Part shown: positions 44,669 to 55,135 of the stretch, in pieces
Layout: each line of letters begins with the position of its first letter
Position numbering within the stretch: position 1 is the stretch's first letter
Origin: Lactifluus volemus
Taxonomy: Eukaryota > Basidiomycota > Agaricomycetes > Russulales > Russulaceae
Assembly (NCBI GenBank): GCA_022376515.1
Contig: WTXI01000015.1
Coordinates: 186,001 to 250,000, forward strand
Reading direction: 5' to 3'
Length of the DNA stretch: 64,000 nt
The notes under the pieces: model-generated
The model's input: only the letters and a program-made list of their open reading frames with translations
Database searches by the model: none
Told to the model about the DNA's origin: nothing
Position numbers and translations under genes: made by a program

Positions 44669-46021
44669 ATGTCTGACGTCGAAGAGAAAAAGTCGGGCTA
44701 TCGCCTCGAATATGCTAAGAATAATCGGGCTAAATGCAAGGGTGTGTTGGGTCCTTTCCTATTTTCACGTTATCTCCCTTCCTTCTCATCTATGTACGCG
44801 TTTATAATCCATCAGGCCCCAAACCTTGCAGTGGTTAGCAGTTTTTTGTTTTGCTCCCAGTTAACTACTTAAATATCTCACATGTAGGAACCGTTCTCGA
44901 GAAGGGTACGTTCAAAGTTGGCTCTGTTGTTGATTTCAGGGGCCACACTTCCTTGTACGTCAACATCGGCCTTTCTTCGTTGTTCACACACGCTTACACT
45001 TTCCTCTCGTGTTCACACCTCTGGTTTGGCAACAATCCGTTCTCTCATTGGCCGTACTTTCTAATAGGGCCTGGCGCCACTGGGGCTGTACAACACCAAC
45101 CATCATAAACAATATGAAGAAGTCTTTCTCTTCGGCAGATGAGCTAGACGGGTTCGAAGAGCTCCAGCCTGACGATCAAGACAAAGTTCGGAAGGCTTGG
45201 GAGGACGGCCAGGTCGCGGATGAGGATATACCCGAGACGGCACGCAAGGCCGAAGGCGGTGATGACGCAGAGGAGACCAAAGCTAAGAAGAAACGTGCCC
45301 CGGCAAAGAAAGACGATGAAGGTGAAGCGGCGAAGCCCAAGAAGACCCGCGCGCCTAAGAAGGCAAGTTGTTATCGTCGTTGGGATCCTTTTTACCTGAT
45401 CTCGTTGCTATTTACAGAAGGCAGATGAAGGTGAAGCGGCAGACGATAGCGTAGAAAAGGAAAAGCCCAAGAAAACAAAGCCTCGTCCCAAGGTATACAT
45501 TCCCCAGTTCCGAGTCTGCACCAAGAACGCTCATGATGCATGCTTTCAGAAAGCCAAAGATGAGGATGAGGAGATGAACGGAGCTGAGGATGTCGTGGAG
45601 GAAAAACCAAAGAAGAAAGCTGCAGCACCTAAAAAAGCTCCCGCTGGTGAAAAGAAGGTCGCTGAGAAGAAGGCTCCTGCAAAGAAGCGTGCCCCCAAAA
45701 AGGTGTGTTTTCCTCTTTCATAGAATTGGGCATTGTATCTCATGGTCGTGACAGGACGAGGAAGAGTCTGGCGAGGACTTCGCTGATGAGATTGACAATG
45801 TTCAAGGTGACGAAGATGAACTGTCAGAGGCTGAGAGTAAGAAACGAAAGGTGTGTTCGGCTCTCACATTTGGCGGTGAAAGCCCTCCCTCACCACGCCT
45901 CAATGATCAGCGTCCCGCGCCAAAGGCCAGCACCAAGCCTCCGTCAAAAAAGACGAAACCGACGTCCAGTCGCGCCAAGAAGGTTAAGGCGACCGCTGGT
46001 GATGGCGAGGAGGAAGACTGA
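44669..46021 (+). CDS. PARP-type zinc-finger protein with basic, lysine-rich repeats
   Basis: The N-terminal domain reads YRLEYAKNNRAKCKGPKPCSG, LEKGTFKVGSVVDFRGH and, after an intron, WRHWGCTT. This is a PARP-type nick-sensing zinc finger in its fungal form with ligands C, C, H and C. Then comes MKKSFSSADELDGFEELQPDDQ and an acidic helix. The rest, through at least five exons, consists of KKRAPAKK, KPKKTRAPKK, KKKAAAPKKAP and EKKAPAKKRAPKK repeats with acidic spacers, ending GDGEEED at 46021. There is no ADP-ribosyltransferase catalytic domain. A DNA-break- or chromatin-binding role is inferred from the finger and the histone H1-like tail. Exon 2 is only 18 bases. A TATA-like ATTATATAG lies about 75 bases upstream. 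Confidence 0.85.
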
Positions 46022-46315
46022 TTTTTTGCCTTGATCATTGCGAACGCTGGCTCGTGATATTGTTGTCTCTCTTCGCTGCTCTCCGTGTGCTATCCTTTAT
46101 TATATACATGCTGTTGTGTACTATGTTTGATAATACCATATGCGTGAATATCACTCAGTCAGTGACCGGGTAGGCGCGTGATACAATTCGTCAATTCAAA
46201 AATTATACCGATATTTTGTTACAGCAAGAGGGTTGGGTAGTACAGGTATTTGTTATATCAACCAATTATTAGGATAAGGAAATGTTTAATCCTGACTCCT
46301 GAAATGATTGTGTGT

Positions 46316-47228
46316 TCAGTATGGGTATGCACCACTGGGAGGACTCGCTACCACGGAAGGCGTAGGAGCTAGTGTGGGTGTAGGGGATGAGAGGGGAAGG
46401 GGTGTGAGCTGAATCACGGTGGGAGTAGTTCCGCCCACATTATCGGCATTCTCGGTGCTCAGGACAGAAGCCGAAGGTGTAGACAAACTCATGCTGTTAG
46501 CAGAGAGCAGTGAGAGCAATGAAGAAGCTTGGTCGGGGGTGAGTGTCGTGGTGGTGGGAGGAAGAATCAGGGCCGTTGATGCCTCCGGTTCGATGACGGT
46601 GATGGTGACGGTGGAAACGGCTGATCCCGGAGAGGACGGGGACCCGTTGTTCCCGCAGTCCGGGTTGTTCCCACCACTACCTCCCTGGGTGGAACCACTG
46701 AGAGAATCGTTGCTCACGGTGGGGAAGGGGACGACACTATTGCCGAGGGAGGAGCAGTTGGTGCTTCCAATGCCACCGGAAGCAGCGATGATCGAGGCAG
46801 CGTTGTTCTGACTTGTACACGCGACAAACTATCCGGACAAAGTCTCAGTCAGGTACAGGGCGAGGGGGGGGTAAGAACACGTACAGTGCCATTTGCTCGA
46901 ACTTGCGGAAGCGCAAAGCACATTTTACTCTGTGAACACGACTGTGTTTGCCACGCATTATTGACACAGGTTGCAAAGGCATTTTGAATGCAAGCCGTCT
47001 CGCCGGCTATCAGTCCTCGCAGTTAGCATTGTAAACAGAAGTAGCGATAAAGTAACGCATACTGTTGCAGGGGTCACTTGTCTGCAAACTCTGAAACTCG
47101 CAGTTGAGAATCTCGGCTTGTTGAGCATTCGAAAGAAGCGTGGTATTGTCGAGAGCGATAGGAACAGCAGAGGCCAAGGAAGCAGCAAGAATTGCCAGGA
47201 ATGCGAAGGTAACTTGAAAGGGTGCCAT
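46316..47228 (-). CDS. Secreted protein with CBM19-like cysteine domain and Ser/Thr/Pro-rich tail
   Basis: Three or more exons encode about 270 residues. A signal peptide (MAPFQVTFAFLAILAASLASA) precedes ALDNTTLLSNAQQAEILNCEF. A cysteine-rich domain follows: ACIQNAFATCVNNAW, SCSQSKMCFALPQVRANGT, then FVACTSQNNAASIIAASG. The C..C..C..C spacing with CVNNAW and CFALP resembles chitin-binding CBM19-type modules of fungal surface proteins. The remainder is a low-complexity, Ser/Thr/Pro-rich stalk (for example LLSLLSANSMSLSTPS) ending GAYPY, without an obvious GPI signal. The chitin-binding role is inferred from domain resemblance. A TATAAA word lies about 85 bases upstream. Confidence 0.7.
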
Positions 47229-47528
47229 GAGAGAATGATTATCGACAACCAGGCCGTTCGAGGATGTTGAGCTCCAGGCTCAAAAGAGTGTTGTAGACGG
47301 GGAAGAAGATGGGTTTATAGAAACACGACATGTTTTGGCTTTTAATAGGGCCAGAATACAACGAGGTCGGACACAAAAATGGAGGAGAACAAAAGATGTG
47401 GAAAGCGAGCTCAGCTGAGAGTAATCGTGAGAAATTTGAGGAGATAGCCGAATGAACTCTGCGTGCGCAGTGTCCATCGACCCATTGCAACTAAAAGCTT
47501 CGGTTCAGTATTGTCTATAACAGCCAGC
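47229..47528. other. Divergent promoter region of CBM19-like gene and eS26
   Basis: This 300-base gap separates the start of the secreted-protein gene from the ATG of eS26. It contains a TATA element (TATAAA on the minus strand near 47313-47318). Confidence 0.45.
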
Positions 47529-48187
47529 ATGGTGAGTCTGTCTCAAATCGATCCTTCACATGTCTATAGAATGTCCATATGTTTGATATTCGTCGATGAC
47601 GAGATGTAGGATGGATGGCTCGTTTCAATCTGGATGACCTCCTCGCTTTTACTGCTTCATCACACTAATCACGCATGGCTCTACAGACCAAGAAAAGAAG
47701 AAATGGTGGTCGTAACAAGAAGGGTCGTGGCCACGTCACCTTCCTCCGCTGCTCAAACTGCTCGCGTGCAGTCCCAAAGGATAAAGCCATCAAACGCTTC
47801 ACCGTGAGGAACATGGTCGAGAGTGCTGCAGTCCGGGATATCAGCGAGGCTTCCGTCTACCCTGGTGCGTTTCCTCTCCCTTTGTTTCCTTTTCTTTTCT
47901 TTTCGTGACATTGACTTGTGTTTGGGTGCATAGAATAGTCATTCCAAAGCTTTACATCAAAATCGCGTATGCGTATCGTGTGCCATCCATTCGCACGGTA
48001 AGTTCACTCTGATGTTTACTTGTGCCAATTTGGTGCCTATACTTTTGTAGTTGTCCGGGTTCGCTCGCGTGAAGGTCGTCGCAACCGGGCACCTCCGCCC
48101 CGTGTTCGGTGGAAGGATGGCAAGAAGGTCAATCCCGCTGTCGCTGCCGCGGAGGATGCCAAAGCTAGTGCTGCCAGGGGAGCATAA
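47529..48187 (+). CDS. RPS26: 40S ribosomal protein eS26 (RPS26), with apparent frame breaks
   Basis: eS26 is a zinc-binding 40S subunit protein near the mRNA exit. The first coding exon is only the ATG at 47529-47531, followed by a GT donor and a 155-base intron. Exon 2 begins [16 protein letters not shown], continues [20 protein letters not shown] and ends ISEASVYP. A downstream in-frame ATG (47675) would give MALQ in place of M but lies in the intron. Exon 3 begins with one base missing from the expected [13 protein letters not shown] (near 47937). A second base is missing at 47970-47971, just before the zinc ligands [10 protein letters not shown]. The last exon [17 protein letters not shown] is intact. 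The protein is so conserved that I treat the breaks as sequencing errors or a recent null copy. Confidence 0.85.
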
Positions 48188-48643
48188 ATCGTTGCATAGC
48201 AGCTTGTGTTGTATTAATTATCATACACTCGGTGTTTGCACCCGCCTTTGCCAATGACATGACGGAGAATGATGTTTCTTACACGACTATCTAGAAGACC
48301 ATCATCGTGCTCAAAGGCACAGTAGAGCTGCTAGCGAAAGCGAAGACAGTGCTCTACGCCATTCTGAAATGACCCCTTATCCGTAAGAAAGAGAGGAAAG
48401 GAGTGATAAGGTGATGGCGTTTAAAGAGAAGAGAATTGAAATGGGAATTGGCTGTGTTCTTGTGCGTGCGTGGTTCGGGTGATGCCGGCACCTAACCGAG
48501 ATGATGACCCTAGCACCCGAGAGTCGGTCAGCCCGAAAGCATGTTGCAGTGCAAAGAAGAATGCGCAGCCCGGGTCATTGTCGGCCCCTAAAGTAATACG
48601 CTACACTCACTCTTCTCGCCCTCGCCACAACCACACCCGTGAC
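48188..48643. other. Intergenic region
   Basis: This holds the 3' flank of eS26 and the upstream region of YSC84. I see nothing coding. Confidence 0.4.
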
Positions 48644-50509
48644 ATGCCCAAGTTAACAAATCCTCTTCCTCAATCCCTTCCCAAAGAGTGCGCAAAGGCC
48701 GCAAAGATTTGTACGTTCACGGGCCCTATCTTAGTCCGCCTTTCCATTCTCAAACATCTTCCCAGTCAAGAGCTTCGTCGATAGCGGTAATAATGGTCTT
48801 GACGGCGTTCGTGTTCTCTCAAAGTTCCCACCCTTCTAAACTAACTTTGGCTTATCAGGTCATCCCTCGTTATATACTCGAACGCGCATGCGGTTTCGCC
48901 ATCTTCACCATTATCAAAGCGGGCTTCCTCTTTTCCGCTCGTGGTGGAGGTGGTATCGTCATCGCACGTCTCGACAATGGATGTAAGCTCTCTCTTTTCC
49001 GTCCGTCAAGTAATTCTGAACGGCAACTCTCTTCCATCCTTAGCCTGGTCTGCACCAAGTGCAATTGGTCTTGCAGGAGTTGGCGTGGGCGGCCAGGTTG
49101 GGGCTGAAATGACAGACTTCCTCATCGTGCTCAATTCACGCTCAGTTGGTCTTCCGCTCCCATCTATCCCCTTTGTGCATGGCTGACTAACTCCATGTCG
49201 CGTGCTTGCCTCGCATTTTTCCCTGATATAGGCTGTTGTGAGTATGCGTCCCCCAAATTTTGTATTCGACCCTGACACACTTCATGTCTCGACAGAGGTC
49301 GTTCATGGCTGCAGGCTCATTAACTCTCGGCGGTAATATGAGCCTGGCTGTCGGTCCCCTGGGTCGAAACGGGGAGGCCGCCGGCGCTCTTAGCACAAAG
49401 GGCAAAGTTGCTGCGATGTTCGTATACTGCTGCTACTCTCGTTTATTCCTGTCTTGTCTGACGTCCCTTTAGGTACAGCTACTCGAAAACTCGTGGCCTT
49501 TTTGGTGGTGTCTCAGTTGAGGGCTCCATGATCGTGGCACGGCAAGATGCCAATGCGCAAGCGTATCTCTCCAACGTCAGTGCTAAGCAAATTCTCAGTG
49601 GTGTCGTCACGCCCCCGGACTGGGCACAACCTTTTATCCGCACACTTGAGTCTTGTACCACCGCACCTGGCGGACGTACGTTGGTGCCAGATGACCAACG
49701 TTCATCTGGCTCGCAATATGCCTTTCGCGGAATCGCAAGTTCCAACTCAGAAGTGCCGCAATCATTGCGCCAGCAAAAGCGCAAACCACCTAGCGCGGAC
49801 ACGTTCCCGCCTGACTCGTGGGGCATACGTAGTAACTCGGGCGGTTACCCTGGACCTCCTACAGAAGAGACCGTTTCCGGCTCTGCTTGGGACTACGACC
49901 GTGCTCCCGCATTTGACAATCCTCCACCTTTTGAGACCCACTTTGATAACGACTTTCAGCCCACCTCACGCCCGTCCGTGCGACATACACCCGGCAGGTC
50001 CCTCGATTCTTCCATTGACACTGGTGCCGGTGCTCGGCTGCAGTCGGCACACACCCGATCATCGAGCAGTGCCGCGAAACCTGCAAATCCCTTCTATTCA
50101 CAAGCAGAGCGCGAAAACGATGGCTATGATATCAGGTCGTCTTCATTCGGCCCGACACTCGAGGATGATGATAACCCGTTTGGAACGGGAACTCGTGTTA
50201 TAGATGCTGCTGCTGCACAATACCGTGAGGCTGAACGCGAACGTGTGCTGAGTAAGCCGCTTGTACAGGGAGAGGAGTCGGTCGTGCAATTGCGCAGTTC
50301 GATTTCCATGCCGTTGAGCCTGGAGATTTGTCTTTTTCGAAAGGTCAAGTCATTACGATTATGGAGAAGAGTAATTCGACAGATACATGGTAGGTCTTTG
50401 TCTTTTTCGTGAAGGAGTATTGCTTGCTGACTTTTGGTCTCCATAGGTGGAGGGGTAAGGTCGACGGGCGGGAGGGATTGTTTCCGGCAACTTTGTTGAG
50501 GTTGTCTAA
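48644..50509 (+). CDS. YSC84: YSC84/SH3YL1 family protein: SYLF domain plus C-terminal SH3
   Basis: Ysc84 proteins bind actin and phosphoinositides at endocytic patches. The start MPKLTNPLPQSLPKECAKAAKI is joined by an intron to KSFVDSGNNGLDG. The SYLF (DUF500) domain then reads VIPRYILERACGFAIFTI, KAGFLFSARGGGGIVIARL, GVGVGGQVGAEMTDFLIVLN, RSFMAAGSLTLGGNMSLA, KTRGLFGGVSVEGSMIVARQ and DANAQAYLSNVSAKQIL. A disordered region of about 230 residues follows. The C-terminal SH3 domain reads QFDFDAVEPGDLSFSKGQVI, then WWRGKVDGREGLFPA. Two one-base losses interrupt it: before the SH3 near 50280 and at its end near 50478, where NFVEVV and a TAA would otherwise follow. The SH3 is otherwise good, so I take these as errors or a recent mutation. 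Confidence 0.88.
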
Positions 50510-50616
50510 GTCGTTTCTCTTGCTATGTCGTATCCTGTATTACATAATTACGTTTTACGCTTCTTGCCCAAGTCGCGTCTGTCTCGGTCTGTCGCTACCA
50601 CCTCATTCTACCCGTG

Positions 50617-52221
50617 ATGTCCTCCAAACGAAAATGGGACCAGGCTGCCCCAGAAGAGTTAAAAGATGAACCTGAATCCCCGTCGAAGTTTGCAAAAGTA
50701 GAAGAAGGGAAAAGCGCTTCAACTGCAGCGGCTGCAGCTGCAGCCATCGCGGCTAAAATCGCTGCTCAGTACAGTGGCGGAGCGGCCGGGGGAGGGAGTG
50801 GGTTACTCGGTCCCAAAGACATACACGACGGAGAGTTTACTCAAGACATTGACATCAATGATGTGAGAAACCGGTACATGTTGACCAAAGGTTCTACCCA
50901 ACAACAGGTACGTGACCTCTTTCACACCGAATCACGCGAACGATACCAAAAGTTTATGGCCACCTTTCGTTAGATTCACGATGAGACGGGTGCCTCTGTC
51001 AGCACCAAGGGCATATGGTACCCAGATCGTTCAAAGGCTACGGAAAAGGATCCTCCATTGTATCTCCACGTATCGGCAAACACGAAAGAAATGTTACAAA
51101 ATGCCCTCGACAAAGTTAATGAGCTCATCGCACTCGACATGGGATCTCTTGTTGAGGATAAAGGGAGACGCGAAAAGGTCCGTTCCTCTTGCTGCGCGCG
51201 CGCGACGTGAGGTTGTGCGTGCGTGTTCACATCTCCCTCACACTCTCAGCGCAAATGGCCCGAAGAGAAGATTTTCATCGGCTTGGAGTCCATTCGAAAT
51301 TTCAACGTGCGTGCCAAGGTTGTTGGGCCTACTGTAAGTTCCTCGGCCAGTCGATACAAAGTGCTTCTTGCGACCCCCATCCGTGTAGGGCATGTTCGTC
51401 AAGTATATTCAACAAGAAACGGGGACCCGCGTGCAGATAAAGGGGCAAGGATCAGGGTTTGTGGATCAGGAAACGGGAAAGGAGTCCGAAGAGCCCATGC
51501 ACATTCACATAACGTGCGTTCTGTGTTTACTTTGGGAACTAATCTGACACATCCCCCCTTCCTACCTCCCTACTAGCGGGCCCGAGGATGGTCAGGTTGC
51601 GCGCGCGAAAGTGTTGACTGATGACCTACTTGAAGTTGTCCGAGGGGAGTATGCGAAGGTCAAGGCCATGGTGCACCAACAACAGATGGAACTCCATCAG
51701 GCACAAATGCAGTATGCCTCGTATGGTATGATGCCCGTACGTGTCTTATCTATCCAAGAATACCACTTCCTCCATTAGGATCCTCTTTTGCTGACGTATC
51801 TGTTCTCTTAGGGTTATGCACCACCTCCTCCATCAGCGGCGCCGCCACCGCCGCCGCCCGGTGAACAACCACCGCCCCCACCATCCGATGGGACTACAGC
51901 TGGCGCCAGTACCGCGGCTGCTGCACCAGCACCTACCGATCTGGACGCCTATACGGCGTATTGGTACGTGTTTCATACCATGCATGACTCCGGTCACCCC
52001 TATTGACCTATTACAGGGCTGCCTATGGTTATGATGTTAATTCGCCAGAGTTCAAGGAATGGCAAGCGAGTCAAATGACACAATACAACCAATATTATGC
52101 ATCTCAGGGCTACACGGCTCCGACGCCCGGTTCTGACGCCATCCCTGCAAGTAGTGCTGGCGGTGCGGCTCCTGCGCCGCCTCCTAGCGAACCAGCACCG
52201 CCGCCACCGCCGCCTGCCTAA
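50617..52221 (+). CDS. KH-domain RNA-binding protein, KHDC4 (BLOM7)-like
   Basis: The animal KHDC4 is a splicing-related KH protein. The N-terminus MSSKRKWDQAAPEELKDEPE is followed by an alanine-rich stretch and DIHDGEFTQDIDINDVRNRY. The first KH-like module reads IHDETGASVSTKGIWYPD and LYLHVSANTKEMLQNALDKV. The second is IFIGLESIRNFNVRAKVVGP, GMFVKYIQQETGTRVQIKG and QGSGFVDQETGKESEEPMHI. A helix GEYAKVKAMVHQQQMELHQ follows, and the C-terminus is proline-rich with AAYGYDVNSPEFKEW and a run of prolines. Exons are separated by short introns; one of them, removed between STQQQ and IHDETG, is needed for the frame. Nuclear RNA processing is inferred from the family. Confidence 0.88.
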
Positions 52222-52973
52222 GTACACCCTCCTGCCGTTTACATGCTCAATCTGTAGATCCAATCTGTACATGTGCCGTTGTGATCGTCGGGCGTGATAA
52301 TATATTGGGATTTGGTTGCTATACATGAAAAAGAGCAACAAATGACCACTCATCGTACCACAATCCTGCCTCCTTGTCCTAGCAGCGCACGTGAGGGTAA
52401 CTTACCACCTGGCACCTTGAGTCAGTGGTGGTACAGTATTTTGCTGGATCATAGACACTACCAATGGCACAGGTTTATGAGAGAGGCATCTCCCCTTTGG
52501 CTCATTATCATCGTTTATATTGCGATCGCGACGCCATTTACAGTAATTTGGACCGTTTAGACATAGGCTAGCTAGGCAGCATTCTCGCATTCTCCAGATG
52601 GACAGTCCCCATGCGTTTGTCTGGCCATTAGGGCCATATATACCTTCTTTACATCTTCGTAGGTCCCTCAGTACACGCGCTAGCCTGAGTGTACTGAGGT
52701 GAGAGCCTTTATTTCTACCTAGTTACATTGACACACTTGCTCACCTACGTAGATACTTTGTCATCGTCCTTTAGGACGACCCCCACACTCGCTTAATTTA
52801 CTATCACCTAGCACGTGCCACTGATGAACGTTGGCTCAGCCGAGTCAGCCCAAGAAGTGCGACCACATGGTGGTTCAACTCGACTTAGATTTTGATGTCG
52901 CGGTCTCGTGAGAACAACAAGGTTGTCGGCCTTAATAATACCTTTCAGATGGGGCTAACTAGAGCTGAGCTTC
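52222..52973. other. Intergenic region
   Basis: This is the 3' flank of the KH gene. It holds the inverted repeat at 52666-52699 and no recognised gene. Confidence 0.4.
52666..52699. repeat. Perfect 11-base inverted repeat
   Basis: CCTCAGTACAC and its reverse complement GTGTACTGAGG are separated by 12 bases. The RNA or DNA could form a hairpin. It lies between two genes on the same strand. Confidence 0.8.
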
Positions 52974-54650
52974 ATGTTTTTCCTCATCTGCCTCTCCATC
53001 GCGCTTCTCCTGTACTTTTACATTCGCTTGAATGATGCTAAAATCATGCACCTGCCCCACGACGTAGCCTCCGCCTTCTCTCCGCAGAGGATCAGTGCAA
53101 GGGATGCTTTGGAAGCAGCAGCAGCCAGGAGGGAGAAACCGACACCCGAACCCAAAACGTTCCTCCCACCAAGGACAGGGAGAAGGTATGTCGTGATTGG
53201 TGGGGTACGAATCATGTCACTCGGGAATGTGTACCAAGTCGGTTGCCACCGCTGACTTATTCATAATCGACTTGGGCTAGGATAGGCCGGCTTTCTCGGT
53301 GGCTGGATCGTTCGTCATCTACTCGAGCGCGGGGAACATCCCCGGTGCATCAGAGTTCTTGACGTGCGCGCCCCGACGCGCCCCGATCTGACAAATGGCC
53401 CGGCTAAAGAGGTCGACTTTTTGACCGTCGATATCTCCGACAAGGAACAAGTTCATGCCGCTTTCGCCGCACCGTGGCCGCAGCTGAACCTGCAGCCACG
53501 GCCTCAGACTACTACTACTACTACTACTTCTGGTCTCCGAACGGAAGACGATCAGGATGCGGAGGAGGTACAGTCCAGAGAGATCACCGTATTTCACACC
53601 GCGGCCAACATACGGTTCTACGAGCGTGATCCGAGACTGCAGCATCTATCCGACAGAGTCAACGTCGACGGCACGCAAAACGTGCTGGATGCCGCACGGG
53701 CCATCGGCGTAACCGTCTTCATCTATACCTCGAGCGGTTCAGTGTCCATTCGGCGCACACGACACTGGCTCTGGCCGTGGGAGAGTGAACCAAAATTTTT
53801 CGTGCAAACCATCAACGACGACGACAGTCGCCTGCCGAGGCGCCACAAAGAGATGTTCTCAAACTACGCTGCATCCAAAATCAAAGCCGAAAAGCTAGTA
53901 CGCGCGGCCGATCGTACTCTAACTGGGAAGAGTCAGAGGGGGGGTCGACAACAAGAATTTCTCCGCACGGGGTGTCTGCGACCCGGGAATGGGATCTACG
54001 GCCCTGGGGGAGACGTTTTGTGCGGCGCATATCTCGCCCGGAAGGTCAATCCTTCTTGGATTGGAGATATCCTCCAGAATTTCACTTACGTGGAGAACGC
54101 CTCGCTCGCCCATTTCTGTTACGAACGGCGTCTGATAGACAAGGCCCAGGGCTCTCCGCATCCTGATCTCGGCGGCCAAGCGTTCAGCATCGTGGATGCC
54201 GGTCCTCCCCTCACCTACGGTGACGTGTACACCGTGCTCACCACCCTCACCGATGGACGGACCGTGTTTCCTCGACTGTCTGCCACGACCATGCTTATGC
54301 TCTCCCATATGGTCGAGTGGCTTCACTTACTACAGTCTTTCGCGGCGCTGTCGTCGAACCTCTTCATTCATCTCCTCGGAAAGCTCGTACCGGCACCCGG
54401 TGGCGATCTCATCAACCTTCAACCCTCGTTGTTCTCACTCATCACGGTGCACCTAATTTGGGATGATTCGCGCGCTCGACGATCCCCAGAGAATGGTGGT
54501 CTTGGATATGAACCCCAGTGGACGACGCTCAGTGCGTTGTGCAAGTTGGCAGAGGAGCACGACAAGTCAGGAGGTTGTTTCGAGTCGAGATCAATGAATG
54601 GCGGTGTCAGCCTTGGATTTTGGGGACGAACCCGGCAACGCAAGGAGTAG
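52974..54650 (+). CDS. 3-beta-hydroxysteroid dehydrogenase/isomerase family (NSDHL/ERG26-like), membrane-anchored
   Basis: These NAD(P)-dependent short-chain enzymes oxidise 3-beta-hydroxy sterols, for example in C4 demethylation. The N-terminus has one membrane segment (FFLICLSIALLLYFYIRL). The Rossmann motif RYVVIGG|AGFLGGWIVRHLLERGE spans a GT-AG intron at 53205-53285. HTAANIRFYERDP, VNVDGTQNVLDAARAIGVTVFIYTSS and the catalytic YAASKIKAEK follow. PGNGIYGPGGD, NFTYVENASLAHFCYE and AFSIVDAGPPLTYGDVY are family-typical, as is the C-terminal tail. An (ACT)7 run at 53508-53528 encodes seven threonines. Length is about 530 residues. The family is clear; whether it is ERG26 itself or a paralogue is not. 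It is downstream of the KH gene on the same strand. Confidence 0.85.
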
Positions 54651-54806
54651 ATAATGAGTTCGAGGTACGGATGCTACTCTGTCTCATGAATAGTATACCC
54701 GGGCTTGGTGGTCCTTGTCCTGTGGCCCAACTGGAAATCATAACTATAAATTGGGAGTTGATTAGGTCGCTAAGACCGCAGGGACGTAAAAAAAAATACG
54801 TAATTA

Positions 54807-54890
54807 GCCCACCGCGAGGGTCGAACTCGCAGCCTTCAGATCACACCCGCCGTAAGAGTCTGACGCTCTATCCGATTGAGCTAGGCGGGC
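54807..54890 (-). tRNA. tRNA-Lys (anticodon CTT) with an 11-base intron
   Basis: The acceptor stem GCCCGCC pairs with GGTGGGC, the D arm is TAGCTCAATCGGATAGAGC, and the T arm is GCGAG/CTCGC with TTCGACC. The anticodon loop CTCTTA is split after position 37 by the insertion CGGCGGGTGTG, then A. Removing it gives the lysine anticodon CTT in a seven-base loop. Confidence 0.93.
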
Positions 54891-55135
54891 TTCAATAAAG
54901 TTAGAGGGTCACGCGACTAGAGCCCACAACGCTGTTTACTCGCCGCATTCACACCCATGTGATCACTTCAGTGCATCGTCGTTAGAATAGATGAAGCAAA
55001 TGTATAAAGATGTGTGAGGATTCAAGTCGCAACCACAAGCAAATCTGGCGTGTGGGGACTAGGTATAGTATTAATAATGTAGAGCAATGATGCGAAGATA
55101 GACAGTGACGAATTTACACCAGCAAACACTGTGCC

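Noticed and set aside
49547..50203. 218-codon open frame inside YSC84
   Set aside because: It lies in another frame of the YSC84 coding sequence and reads as arginine/proline-rich shadow.
53508..53528. (ACT)7 run as a regulatory repeat
   Set aside because: It is in frame within the 3-beta-HSD-like gene and simply encodes threonines.
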